From Tetraselmis striata (taxonomy: Eukaryota; Chlorophyta; Chlorodendrophyceae; Chlorodendrales; Chlorodendraceae), in assembly GCA_006384855.1 (NCBI GenBank), contig VCJN01000708.1, positions 496,001 to 560,000 of the forward strand: a stretch of DNA of 64,000 nt. Reading direction: 5' to 3'. The translations under genes were made by a program, and so were the position numbers. Below are positions 1-10,652 of the stretch, in pieces. Positions within the stretch are counted from its first letter, which is position 1, and every line of letters begins with the position of its first letter. The notes under the pieces are model-generated. The model was not told where the DNA came from. It saw only the letters and a program-made list of their open reading frames with translations, and ran no database searches.

Positions 1-220
1 GGGGACCTCCCCTGACGCCATGGCGGTCATCATGCCAGTTTTTCCCATAGTATTGGGCACATACTATCTGTTGCACATCCTACCATATTAATTACGAGGT
101 GAGTCTGTCTATGAGTTTGTCTATCTGTCGCCGACTTTCGGAACGGTTTCGCATATATTATTAGATAAATCCAAAATGTATCCGTTATAGATTCCGTAAA
201 ACCCCATACATAAGGAAAAT

Positions 221-1140
221 TCCCCTACCTCTTGGGTTGAGCGGAGGAAAAGGAGAGCCGCGTCCGAAATCGCCTGGAATACGCGAGAATCGATATTGGT
301 TACAATACGGTTTTATCACGGAATTTTAGGCGTCCGTCCTCCGTCCTCCATCATCCAGTGCTGCGTCTTCGCGTATGAACCGTCATACGTTCGATCTGTG
401 CTCGTTTGATTTCTAGGCACACCTCCGACGACGGTAAGATTCTGAATGGATGCGCGTGTATTCTAGCCCAGGCACGTCATGTATTCGTCTAAAACGCCAA
501 AATAACGCGGTACCGCAGCGCGTTTTTATTGCTGAATCAGCAAGCGAGACTATTCAGCGACTATTCCTTACCTATACGGTAGTCCAAGTATGGTGCTGTA
601 AAAAGGGGTCGCCGCGGTGCGGGGGCAGTCCGCCGACCCGGGGCCCGGCGTCCGTCGACGGACGGGCGACGGTCGAGCGGCGGCGTCCGGCGTCCGGTGC
701 CGGTACAGGCGGCGGGCGTGGCGGTTCGCGCCGTGCCCGCCCCGTAGACCTGACGACCGGCCCGACCTGCGCGGCCTCGTGCGGGATGCGGGCCGCCTGT
801 AGGCGGCTTGTACTGTATTGCTGATCTTGCAGTGCTGTTTTTTTTTTTTTCCTTTAGCGGTGGGTTGGGTACCGGCCTTTTTGTAATGCACACCAGTAGT
901 CAGCGGCCCGCTTTTACGCGGCTTGCAGATTTAATCTGTTTTACAAAATAATACGTCTCTTTTGAAAAATAAATTACTGACAAATCTAACGCTAAAAGCA
1001 TTATTACCCGGAAACAACAGTATTACAAGATCAACACTACTGTACAAGCCGGCTAAAAGCGGCCCGCATCCCGCACGGCCGCACCACGCTCAACCCAAGA
1101 GGTAGGGGCACCTCCACAAATCCCCGGCGCGAAGCGCCGC
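221..1140 (+). mobile_element. Non-autonomous Helitron2/Helentron-like (HINE-type) element, copy A
   Basis: A 920-bp unit that recurs at 21874-22793 with about 95% identity by eye. Its 5' end carries CCCCTACCTCTTGGGTTGAG (222-241). The exact reverse complement lies at 1089-1108, not at the 3' terminus but about 30 bp inside it. The last 18 bp form a GC hairpin with arms CGGCGC/GCGCCG around GAA (1123-1140). Asymmetric inverted repeats plus a terminal 3' hairpin, with T on both flanks, fit the Helitron2/Helentron plan better than a simple TIR transposon. The short GC-rich reading frames inside it are open on both strands, show no family similarity and are not called genes. The class assignment is inference; the repeat, the inverted arms and the hairpin are seen directly. 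Confidence 0.7.
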
Positions 1141-2040
1141 TTAATAGTAATTACTAAAATAAGTAAAAATGAGTTGATAATTTGGCTTTTCTTGAAGAGA
1201 GTTGACAGCTCCATCTTACGGTGCCAGGACCGAAAAAATTGCTGGTATAGGAAACTATGTCCCGGAAAACTGTGGGGGTGAGGATGGTATTCAACCGGGG
1301 AAACTGATTCAAGGAGTAAACCAACACTTCAACGCCTGTCTCAACGTAGATGGGTAAGCGCGCGACCGCGCGCACGCATGCTGACGTGCCCACCAACTGC
1401 ATGTGGTTGCCGGCGTGCAGACTACCAATGTTGCCGCCGCCCGCCGCCACCAATCCTAACTGCACAGCTTGGCGTGACAGCACGGCGCAAAGCACCCCGC
1501 CTCGTCCGCGGAAGTACCTGTAGGACGTCACGGCGAAGTTGGACGACACATACCTCGGCAAGCGCCGCGTCATTTTTGTGACCCGCAAGTAGTGGATGGA
1601 CTCTAACTCGCCCTTCGAGCTGCTGATGAAACTATGCATGAAAACTCTGAAAGAAACTGATTTCTTAGAGGCTCTTCCGTCCGCACCCGGTGAGCATGAA
1701 CCCGCCGCAGCGGTTGTCGAGCAGGAACCGGCCGCGCCCGGTGGTAAGAGTTGGTAGATAGCGACAGCGTATAGTGAAGAGAACCATAAGATGGTAGGCC
1801 GCAAGGCCAGGAGGGTCGGGGGCGTCGCCTCAACAACGTCAACTCTGAGCTATACACATGTGTCTCGCACTCTATCTGTCATGATGCCACTGTTTTGCAC
1901 TCCCCTACATGTGTCGACCTGCATGGTAGCACATGAGGCAACAACGTACAAGCCAACTACATGCTGCATTGCAAGCAGTGAAACATAGTCGTCGCAGTAC
2001 TTTCCACATTATATTGGACCATGTCTGACAAACAAACTGC
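1141..2040. other. Intergenic, no supported gene
   Basis: No recognisable protein, RNA or repeat. A 216-residue minus-strand frame (1154-1804) has no recognisable domain and mixed composition, so I left it uncalled. It could be degraded mobile DNA. Confidence 0.4.
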
Positions 2041-2056
2041 GGATGCTGAAAAAATG

Positions 2057-2089
2057 GGGGGGGGGGGGGGGGAGGGGGGGGGGGGGGGC
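2057..2089. repeat. Poly-G tract with one A interruption
   Basis: About 31 G in two blocks split by a single A. It is one of many long G or C homopolymers in the window. Length is likely variable and uncertain in assembly. Confidence 0.9.
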
Positions 2090-2381
2090 TAAACCATATA
2101 ACAGTCGTATTGCGAATCGATTTCAATCGGATAGCACAACCCGTACCTGTACCGTTGTACACCTGTCCACAAAAGTCTTGCCCCCTTGTCAAGCATCAAT
2201 TTTAGATTGGCCCATTATCAGCCCTCACCTTCGTTTCCGGCCGCGCCTCTCCATGTGCCATACGTGAACATGGCATCATGCGTGGCGCAGTCCTAAGTGG
2301 GTTTGTTGTGCTCTCGTTGTAAAAGCCATACGTGTCCGTGTCATTGTTCAGGGTTAGTAGTGAATTTGCTTGGTAACCCAG

Positions 2382-2529
2382 TTGAAATTGAAATTGAAAT
2401 TGAAATTGAAATTGAAATTGAAATTGAAATTGAAATTGAAATTGAAATTGAAATTGAAATTGAAATTGAAATTGAAATTGAAATTGAAATTGAAATTGAA
2501 ATTGAAATTGAAATTGAAATTGAAATTGA
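2382..2529. repeat. (TTGAAA)n hexamer microsatellite
   Basis: About 24.6 near-perfect copies of a 6-bp unit. The period is a multiple of three, so both strands stay open and give artefactual Glu-Ile and Gln-Phe dipeptide frames. No gene is inferred. Confidence 0.95.
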
Positions 2530-2530
2530 T

Positions 2531-3480
2531 TACAATCTGCTAGTCTGCTGCTCTCCACCGCCCAGACTGAGTTGCTCTTAGAGCCTGCCATCTCTAACCA
2601 TAGTAGGGAACGCACATAGCGTAATTACAGCTCCGGCTTCCGGCCATCCTCTTTCGTTTCCAAGCCCCGCCTCCTTCCATCACATGATCAATAGCTGTGT
2701 TAATTTCGGATAACTACGAGTAGTCGCCAGTACGAGCGACTACCGCTAATTGGCAGTACGGGGATTACGAATGCGGTACTCGCCCCACCCCCGAAAAGAT
2801 TTTCCTGTACATTGGCAATGCACCGGCACCGCGCAATCTTCGGTCGTCGTGCGTCTTGGCTCCACCTGCCGCCATCGTCGCTGGAAATATCCCGCAGGTC
2901 GCGGCGCAGATCGCCCCACCACGCCGGTTGTGGCAGTCCGCCGGCCTCGGCCGCGGTCCGCCGATGCTGCCTCCATCTCGCCCGCCTGAACTCTTGCGGT
3001 AGGATCCCCAAGGGGGTCTGGAGGGGGAAAGGCGGGCAGCCCCCCCCCCCCCCCCCCTCCCCCCCCCCCGTTCCGTGTGTCGTCGCTCCGTGGTCGGCAG
3101 GCCGGTCCTGCTCGCCCGCGCCCCGCTCGCCTCCGCAGCGTGCCTCGTCGCTGTAGCCGCGCGTCCAGGGTCATACCGAGCTGACCGCCAGCTGACTCCT
3201 CCCGCTGCATGGCTGCGACTCCTTCATGGCACTCCGGCTCCTGTCTCATGGTCCCTGAGTCGCTGCCATGCCCGGCCTCTCCGCCCCCGAACGCCCGCCC
3301 CGCCTTTAAGTGCCGGGCTCCTGTCTCCTCGCGCTCGCCGCCCTCGCCCGTTCTCACAGGACGGCTGAGGGTTTCCCGGGTGTTCCGAACGGTCGGCCGC
3401 AGGGCGCCGCCGAACACTCCACTGTACTAGGCCGGGATTCGAGTGATTCACAGGTGGAACACATACGGGTGGGGGGTACG
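2531..3480. other. GC-rich intergenic region with poly-C
   Basis: High-GC sequence with a C tract near 3040-3070. Overlapping frames on both strands are Pro/Arg/Gly-rich and look like composition effects. Nothing supported. Confidence 0.35.
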
Positions 3481-3499
3481 CCAGATCTTTTGCAGGTCG

Positions 3500-3765
3500 G
3501 TCGCGGGTCGTACCGAGGTACGAGAACACGACTTTATTTTGAACAGCCCTCTCGAGTAGGCTGCCCCCGTCCGAGTCGTACAGACCCCCCTCCCCACCCG
3601 TAGGCGAATCTCGGAGAGGCCGACGCAAGGCCGAGGTCGTACATGAATTATTTTTAGCAGCCCCCCGTACAGGGCTGCTGCCCGGCGGCGCCAACAGGCG
3701 CTACCATAACTACGAGTATTATTTAAAAAGCCCCCCGTAGGGCTCCCCGGTCGTCGCAGGATCCC
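3500..3765. repeat. Three degenerate repeats, each with a GCCC-loop-GGGC hairpin
   Basis: Three related segments share a T-rich stretch followed by a GC stem. The clearest stems are CAGCCCcccCGTACaGGGCTG near 3660 and AGCCCCCCGTAGGGCT near 3731; a weaker one lies near 3540. They resemble decayed tandem units. Function unknown. Confidence 0.4.
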
Positions 3766-3780
3766 AGGACCCGCCACAGC

Positions 3781-4764
3781 CGGCCACCCCGCTCAGCCCC
3801 CTGCCGCACCCAGCCGGGCACGGGTCTTAGGGGTTACCAGCGCCCACCACGTGGAGGTGGGGGTGGTGCCGCCGGGTCTGCCGCACCCATGACCCTCCGC
3901 TCTTGGTGGGCCGGTGCCTGGCGGCGGGCGCCTTGATAACCCAATGTCACGAGGGCACGAATTTTATATCGCACGTATATGCGTTCTATGTCTACGGGTG
4001 CAAGCCAAGAGTTAGATCTACCATCGTAGAACACATTCACAAAGGCGCGCTCTCCCCGCCGTCGGCATGCAAGCAAGTGAGCACTTTCCGCAAAACGGCC
4101 AATACTGCAGATAAGGCTTGCTCCAATACCAGTCCACCTACATGTGCTGTCCGCATTCACTGCGCCCTTGGTAGAGCCGGGCTTCAGCCTGTACTGCGCA
4201 AGGGTGCAGCCCCCCAGTCAGCGGGTGGGTCCATATGGTCACCTGCTAGGGCATCGTCCAGGGTATGTGGTAGGGCTGGCCATCAATACGCTCCCATGTT
4301 CTCCTATTGGGCTGCGCCTAGCGGGCCACTACGCGGGGGGAATTCCGCCGGCGTGAGGCGAGTACATCGCCTTTTTCTCGGGATGCGGGCCGCGCGTGAA
4401 GCCACTGTACTAGGCTTTGTAAGACAACCGGAGAATATTTGCATCGCCCCCCCCCCCCCCCCCCCACCCCCGTCGGATATATTTCCACCGAGGGGGCGGC
4501 AGGGTTCGAACTAGCGCAAAGCGGGATCACGAGCGTAACAGGCAAGCTCCCCCCCCCCCCCCCCACCCCCCCACCACCGCAACCTATCACATCTCAAGCC
4601 GTTGATGAGTATTCTAAGTTAATTATGTCATAAGAATGCGCCACTGTACCACTCGGCGGTCGGCGCCGCCGGTGCAGACGTGGCGATAATAACAAATACG
4701 TAAAGGGCATACTTACAAGGGGGACTGTATAGGGACAGTTATACCAGTACCCTTACTTGTTAGG
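3781..4764. other. Intergenic with two poly-C tracts
   Basis: C tracts lie at about 4447-4466 and 4550-4571. A 203-residue plus-strand frame crosses the region but ends in poly-Pro from a C tract and shows no domain. Nothing supported. Confidence 0.35.
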
Positions 4765-5006
4765 TGCATTCCTTGTCCGCTCGGTTGAGCGATCGTCTCG
4801 TATGTGAGAGGTCCCGGGATCGATTCCTGGTCGATGCATTTCGGCAATATCGGCCCGGCGTGTCCTGGGTCTACCCGGTTGATGCATGAGGCCTTCGGGG
4901 TTCGAATGATGCAATGGTCTAAGGGCTATGCTAGACCTACGACTGCAGTTGGCGCAAGAGGTCAAGTGTTGGGGCGGCTTCATCCGATGTCCAGGGGCGA
5001 ACTTTA
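4765..5006 (+). repeat. tRNA-derived SINE, copy 1
   Basis: The head reads like a tRNA: a GGTTGAGCG D-arm-like stretch followed by GAGAGGTCCCGGGATCGATTCC, a pol III B-box/T-arm at about 4809-4830. The body (GATGCATGAGGCCTTCGGGGTTCGAATG, then GCAATGGTCTAAGGGCTATG) and the tail (TTGGGGCGGCTT...GATGTCC) recur in the copies near 20.9, 50.4, 51.4 and 19.0-19.9 kb. No intact cloverleaf, so this is not a tRNA gene. Confidence 0.75.
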
Positions 5007-6600
5007 TTTTACTTTTACCTCTACTCTTCTTTTCCTTTTCTTCTTCGCCCCCGGGACATTACTGGCAACATTGAGGGGGATATATATATATGGCAGCATC
5101 TGCACATTAAGCGCACCCTACGTACATCACTGGATAGCACTACGCGGGGGTCACCAGACAGTACCGCAGCTATTTAGGAATGCTTGAAAGAGGGACTAAC
5201 CTGATTGAATGGCTTGGCAAGGAGCAGCAACAACTTCAATTCGAAGTCAGGTGCAATCAATAGGCCTTGATGGCAAGTATATAGATATGCCGTTTTTTAC
5301 CCCAGATTTCCGCAGCGAAGGAGACATGCAGTCCTTCCTTTTGCAAGTCCTTAATCTCCTGCAGTAAGTGGCAGCGGAAATAATGTGTGTGGGCATGCGT
5401 GATGTCTCCTTATCGGTTTCGATGAAAATAAGGAACATGGAGTAATTGCGCAGCATACTGCTCACCTTTATCATGAGAAGGTTCTCCACGCGGGGTTGCA
5501 CTGGCACTACACGATAAGGCGTGCCCTATACAGATGGCAAGCAGATCTGCATCGTTAGCTAGGAAAGGGTAAAAGGGAGGCAAGGGGGAGTGTCAGTGGA
5601 GGGGGCGGAGCGCGGCGCATCTCACCGGCGGCGGGCGTGGGGTTTTGTGTGCCGCCGACAATCACCAACTGCTGGGGTTAGCCGCTTCGTCACTAGGATT
5701 GACCTCCTGCGGGAGGCTGCCAGTGCCTCCGGCCCGCCCTTGACCACACATGGTGCTCGGCTGCTTGTTACTGAGGCGAGCGAAACTGAGGGCATGTCAG
5801 GCCTCGAGAAACTCCTCGATCTTGGTCTTGTTGTCGTCGTCCTCGAGGTGACGACGACAACAAGCTTCGCTAGTATCGGCCTCCGTAGTACGTGTCGGCC
5901 GTCTCGCCGAGGCCATCCCAAGCGCATGATGTAACGCTCCACGCCCTTGCGTGTTATCTATCCTAGGATCTTCTCAACTTTTGTACTCCTCGCAACTGTT
6001 GTGCATGTCGGGGAAACTAATGGGTGTGCGCTTGGGTCCAGATGGGCTGCCTTATGGGTCCATTGTGGGATCCCGTGCAGGAGGAAGTGGAGCCCGCGAG
6101 CGGCCGCGCTTCCTGCCCAACATATCGTTTGCATCGTCACTAGTTTTGGTACCAAGCAAGACTTCATGTACTCGGACGATGAGTTAGTTCAAACAGGTTC
6201 GAACTGGCTGTCGCTATTGCCGTGTGAAATCTCGGTACGAGGTAATGGAAAATCGCGGGCACGCCCCGGCTTACTTCCTGCCGCCACCCCGCCGCGCTGT
6301 CGCCCACCCACCGCCGTCATGCCATGGGATCATGACGCCATGATCCCGTCATTGTAATATCTATGCCGTCCGATCCTTAACCGGGTATTGTATTGCCGTC
6401 GATTTAATCCGAGAGCCAAGATCCCACATTTGTTCAATGGCGACCGTGAGATCGTTGCAGTGACTTATCGTCACTACCTAAACCATCGATGCTACATGTA
6501 TCCCACGGTGGTTGATTCTCGGTTGATTATTGGTGCACCGGTCTTTGATTCAATTACGCTGCTAAATATTGGTGGATCGATTAAATCGAGGGTTAAACAT
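5007..6600. other. Probable decayed mobile DNA, no intact gene
   Basis: Contains a perfect 15-bp inverted repeat (5827-5841 and 5850-5864; loop CTCGAGGT). The minus strand next to it can be read as a short acidic C-terminus ending in a stop near 5795, but the frame cannot be followed upstream. Other frames here (5247-5507 -, 5622-5942 -, 5947-6357 +) show no recognisable domain. Confidence 0.35.
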
Positions 6601-6822
6601 CGGTGCACCAGTAAATTCCACCACCTAAATATCGGTGCACCAGTAATTCCACCACCTAAATATCGGTGCACCAGTAAAATCCACCACCTAAATACCAATG
6701 CACCAGTAGATCCCACCACCTAAATATCGGTGCACCAGTAAATCCCACCACCTAAATATCGGTGCAACAGTAGAACCCACCACCTAAATACCAATGCACC
6801 GGTAAATTTCTGGCCTAAATAT
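6601..6822. repeat. Seven-copy 31-32-bp minisatellite
   Basis: Units begin at 6601, 6633, 6664, 6696, 6728, 6760 and 6792. The core is GGTGCACCAGTAAA followed by CCACCACCTAAATA. Units 4 and 7 begin CAATGC and the others CGGTGC. There are no spacers, so it is not a CRISPR array. A degenerate related motif lies upstream near 6530-6580. Confidence 0.9.
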
Positions 6823-6875
6823 TGATTTGTGGTGCGATTCACGATCTGCCTGGTGCACCAAGTTTTGATCTTTTA

Positions 6876-7660
6876 TCAATACTTGATGCGGAGCCTTAGT
6901 ATTGTCGTCGAACGCTCAGCGGAGTTGGTCGACTTGCCCAGACACGGCGATACGTCTTGGGGTGCATAACCTGGCGTGGGCGAGCTCGGCGAAGACTCGT
7001 CCGCTTCCGTAGCCGTCGGTCCGTTCTTGGCGAGCTGGACGAGGTAGCCCAACCAGGAACGGGTGCCCTCCTCCGTCGCCAAGTGGGTGCGGTAGCAGGC
7101 TCGGAGCTCGGCAAGGGCCGCAGCCTTGCTTTCCGCCGTAGCACACTCGGTCGAAAGCGACTCCGGAGCGCCGCGCATCGCCTCGTTGGCGCAGCTACTG
7201 AATAACGCATAGCATCCTAGGTGCATGTACTCGTCGTACGCTGTCTGACTCCGCTTCTCCGCAAGGCCGCGGGCGGTGTCGTTGGTCAAGGTCCACAGGC
7301 GAGGCTCGTCGACGTCGCGCGAGGGTCGCTTTGACCGGGGGGGGGGGGGGGGGGGGATGACTCGGCCGTAGTAGGAAAAGTCGACGTACTCGAGCTCGTT
7401 GTCGAGTGCGTCTAGCTCAGCAGGAAGGGGCTCTCGCGCTCCTTGCTCACCACTCTCGGGCGCAGGCGTGCCCGTGGGGTGGGCTGGCCGGGTGCCTTCG
7501 GGAGGAGGCGGGTTAGGGGGGGGCGGGGGGGGGGGGGGGCGGGGGCAAGTCGAGCGAGCAAGGCAGCCGTACCAGCCTCGAACTGCCCGGCCAGCCGCTT
7601 CTCTAGGGCTTCCGATGGGGCGGCGGCGATCCGGGCAGGGACGGTCTAGAACTGGCCATC
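6876..7660 (-). pseudogene. Unrecognised ORF, second half of the locus with the RHH-like ORF; frame broken at poly-C
   Basis: Two blocks look coding on the minus strand, in different frames. The downstream block (from about 7460 to 6876) runs from an acidic stretch through PPPPPPRSKRP to a Cys/Glu-containing region and a stop at 6876. The upstream block (7650 to about 7555) starts with an ATG, meets TAG after five codons, then reads TVPARIAAAPSEALEKRLAG, a plausible amphipathic helix. The C tracts at 7507-7540 and 7339-7357 (G on the plus strand) separate them, so indels there would explain the frame change. No family recognised; a capsid/gag-like protein of a mobile element is one possibility. 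Confidence 0.35.
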
Positions 7661-7686
7661 CATGACACGTCTCGGCCCCTGGGCGG

Positions 7687-8073
7687 TCAACAGCCCCTAC
7701 GCCGTCTGTAACAGGCACCTGCCACACCTCCCAGACGGTAGGCTTCCCGCTCGGCCTGTTCTATGCCTTGCTGTTGGTCTCGGGGGTGGGAGCCAGCAAC
7801 CTCGCTGTTGTGCTTTGCTGCCTCCTTTGAGGACTCCAACAAGTCCTGGTATGTGGCTATGGCTTTCTCCACCACCTCCTGCTGTTGGTCCTTGGCGCCT
7901 CCAGGCTTTGCGTGTGCGTTGATCCAGGCGTGCGTTTCCCGGGAGATTCTGACGGTCGTATTAGGCCGCTCTTTACGCGGCTGCGATTTTCCCCTGCCTC
8001 CACTACGGCCGCGGCCGCCACCTCCTCCGCCGATGCGCCCGCCATCTCCATCGCCGGATGGAGCCGCGCCCAC
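7687..8073 (-). CDS. Ribbon-helix-helix-like DNA-binding protein (hypothetical)
   Basis: A Gly/Arg-rich N-terminus is followed by a segment starting NTTVRISRETHAWINAHAKP and continuing QQQEVVEKAIATYQDLL. A short basic beta strand, then helix, Gly-rich turn and second helix match the MetJ/Arc-type ribbon-helix-helix pattern of bacterial, plasmid and viral regulators. The C-terminus is Gln/Glu/Ala-rich and ends in RRRRGC before a stop at 7687. There is no ATG at the 5' limit (GTG at 8071-8073), and the frame is open further upstream to about 8110, so the true start or an upstream exon is unresolved. It lies just upstream of the broken ORF, in the same direction, and the two probably formed one locus. 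Fold assignment is by pattern only. Confidence 0.4.
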   Translation of the reverse strand: MGAAPSGDGDGGRIGGGGGGRGRSGGRGKSQPRKERPNTTVRISRETHAWINAHAKPGGAKDQQQEVVEKAIATYQDLLESSKEAAKHNSEVAGSHPRDQQQGIEQAEREAYRLGGVAGACYRRRRGC

Positions 8074-8269
8074 CAGCTCGCCCGCGGCCGCTAGCCGCAG
8101 GTTGGCGTTGCTGCGGGCCGGCGGGGACGGCTTGGGTGGCGTCGCCGTCCATACTCAGGCGTGTTTGTTTGTGTTGGGTGCGTTGACCTGGTGGATCTGG
8201 CGACAAATGGCGGCTCTGCGGGCGGCGCCGCGCCAACCACCCGTCATCATCGGCATCGCCGGGTAACGG

Positions 8270-8745
8270 GGACCGAGAGCTATCCTGTTCGGGTGGTTTC
8301 CGGGGTATGCGGGTATTGCGCCGCGCGGGCGGCCGCCCCTAAACTCTTGTACTAGTCGGGTGTGCGGTCAGCCGCACACTGAATGGGCGGGTTACCCGCC
8401 CGGAATTTATATGGGGCGCCGTGGTTTAATATTTTGAACATGGGCTTCTGTACCCGTACCTTTTTTGGTGATATCCCGATATAATCGCCGTAGTTTGCAG
8501 CTAATTAGGATTCGGGGATGTAAGTATGTAATTATCATAATAAATGAAAAAGAATCTAGTACAGCTTGCAGAGGAGATACATACGAGTGCAGTATCTTAG
8601 AGTGTAGTATCTTAAGAGTAGGATCCTCATATGAGGATGGCAATTCAATACAGACTACTGCAGGGATAATTTGCGAAGTCGCTTGTCCTGACGGGGGGGG
8701 CGCGGGGGGGGGGGGGGGGGGGGGGGGGGGCGTGGTGGTTAGCTG
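8270..8745. other. Intergenic ending in a long poly-G tract
   Basis: A G tract of about 30 (near 8701-8731) follows an AT-rich stretch with short GTATCTTAAGA-type direct repeats near 8590-8620. No gene seen. It lies 5' of GUN4. Confidence 0.4.
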
Positions 8746-9148
8746 TTAGTGGCCGTCAGATTAGATCCTATCGCAGTCCAGCTGGGATTCATCGACGAAG
8801 GTAAATTCCACCGATACAATCAAGCGGATGCCAGATCGGACAGGTCGAATCCTGCTGACATCCCTGCGAGATTGGCGCAGCAGGCCCCTCACGGCTTTGC
8901 ATATATACATCCGCCTGCATTGCGGAAAGTATCCACGATTTGCACGGGGATAAGGTGCTTCAGCGGCGCTTCAGCAGCGCCTTGGCCCGCCACACAGCAC
9001 CCGTCTCGCCGACAGGTCTGCCCACCAGCCCCATCTCCCCACTCGTGCCGCCGTCGCCTCTACGCCGTGAACACCCGCCTCTTGCCGCACTTGTTCCGCT
9101 CGACCTGTCCTCTACATATTGCCCTGTATATATCGCAACCACACCAGC

Positions 9149-10652
9149 ATGATGGCCACCGCCAAGTGCTCCCTGTCGACTGCCGCCACCGGCGGCGCAG
9201 CAGCCCGCATCCAGCTGTCCCGCAAGACCGGCAGCGGCGCCCCCACCGCATCCGCCCTCCGCCCCCCGCCCGCCGCGCTGAGGCAGCAGAGCCAGCGGGG
9301 CTGCGTCGCGGCCTCCGCCACAAAGCTCACCAGCAGCTTCCTCGGCGGCGGTGATCCCCGCCCTGGTGGCGGCGGCATGATGGGCGGCGGCCTGAAGAAG
9401 ACCATCGCCCCCGAAGATGTCGTCCTCGAGTCGGAGGTCCGCCTGAGCGCCCCCCCCCCCCCCCCCCCCCCCGCGCGCCCCGCCGAAGTTGTCTCTCTCG
9501 TGACTTATATACTCCTCTCCTACGCAATGGGTCGCCTTGATCCTCCACTAGCAGTTTGAATCGACCTCTCCATTTATCTATGTACAGAGATGCGGCGCAG
9601 TCGCCCCTTCCCACTCGTCCGTTCGTCAGCGCGCTCTCCCACCCAACCCCTCGCCGCAAACGTCGGGTTATCTCCTCTCCATTCGACAGCCACACACTTA
9701 GAACAATGCAGCCATTCTGGTACGGATGCTACCTGTAGCAGCGCATATCCCATGCGTGCCTGGCTTTCCTATATGATGCCTCCAACCAACCCTCAGCACG
9801 GTCATACATGCACACCTTCACCCCCCCCCCCCCCCCCCCCCCCCCCAACCCACATGACACATTCCAATAATATGTACCCTTGTTGCACGGACATTTCGAG
9901 CTACCCCCCTCTCATCTCTCTTTCTCCCCTCTAATCACTGACATCGTTAACACCTCTCTCACGCTACGGTGCCTCCCAACAATTCCACACCTCTCTTGGA
10001 CCGCTAGACATGCCCTGACGTCGGCCGCGCTTTGTTGTGTTGTGTCGTGTGGGATGGGGGGGGGGGGGGGGGGGATCCGCACGGCTGAGTGCCTGCCTCC
10101 CCTCGTTTCGTTCAGTAGGCAGTGCTGTCACGGCGTGCCTGACGTGTGCCGTGCTTGCAGGCGGGCATCGACTACACTCCCCTGAAGGACGCCCTCGCGG
10201 CGGGCGAGTTTCAGAAGGCCGACGACCTCACCCGCGCGCTGCTGATCCAGCTGGCGGGCGAGGACGCCCAGGAGCGCGGCTGGGTCTACTTTTCGGAGGT
10301 CAAGTCGATCTCCGTGAAGGACTTCAAGTCGATGGACGACCTGTGGGTGGCGCACAGCGAGGGCAAGTTTGGGTTCAGCGTGCAGCGCAACCTGTGGATG
10401 CAGAACGCCAAGAGGTGGCCCAAGTTCTTCAAGCGGATCAACTGGGTGCAGGGCGAGAACAACTTCTACCGCAAGTGGCCGGCGGAGTTCATCTACACCA
10501 TGGACGCGGAGAAGGGCCACCTGCCGCTCACCAACGCCCTGCGCGGCACGGAGCTCCTCCAGGCCATCTTCAACCACCCCGCCTTTGTCACGGAGGAGAA
10601 GAAAAAGGTTGGCAACGCCGCGCCCGGCAGCTTCTCCAGCAAAAACCTGTGA
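9149..10652 (+). CDS. GUN4: GUN4 tetrapyrrole-binding protein, chloroplast
   Basis: GUN4 binds protoporphyrin IX and Mg-protoporphyrin and stimulates magnesium chelatase, the entry to chlorophyll synthesis; it also takes part in plastid signalling. Two exons: 9149-9436 and 10161-10652, phase 0, intron GTCCGC...TTGCAG. The product is 259 residues, close to the usual plant/algal length. Residues 1 to about 60 are Ala/Ser/Arg-rich with few acidic residues, as in a chloroplast transit peptide. Exon 2 is the GUN4 domain: DYTPLKDALAAGEFQKADDL, then FGFSVQRNLW and RGTELLQAIFNHPAF, all characteristic. The last 13 residues are Gly/Ser/Lys-rich and recall the C-terminal extension of eukaryotic GUN4, which can be phosphorylated in plants. 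A TATATAT stretch lies about 20 bp upstream of the ATG. The intron holds two poly-C tracts and one poly-G tract. It converges on SMC3 about 0.5 kb away. Confidence 0.92.
9437..10160 (+). other. GUN4 intron with homopolymer tracts
   Basis: A 724-bp intron. Poly-C lies at about 9450-9472, only about 14 bp past the donor, and again at about 9821-9846. A poly-G tract lies at about 10056-10074, in the opposite sense. No reading frame of interest. Confidence 0.75.

Noticed and set aside
1..220. Telomere or chromosome end
   Set aside because: No TTTAGGG or TTTTAGGG arrays at either end of the window.
450..893. GC-rich reading frames on both strands (up to 124 residues), nearly repeated at 22097-22516
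   Set aside because: They lie inside the two copies of the 920-bp element, are open in several frames because of composition and show no domain.
2202..2615. Frames with long Gln-Phe or Glu-Ile repeats
   Set aside because: They are translations of the TTGAAA microsatellite on either strand.
4801..4880. tRNA gene at the GGTCCCGGGATCGATTCC motif (also near 20.9 and 50.4 kb)
   Set aside because: Only the B box/T-arm and a partial D-arm are present, with no closed cloverleaf. The sequence continues into the conserved SINE body.
6601..6822. CRISPR-like array
   Set aside because: The 31-32-bp units are contiguous without spacers and the genome is eukaryotic.
7399..7665. Gly-rich plus-strand frames
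   Set aside because: Produced by G tracts opposite the minus-strand ORF.
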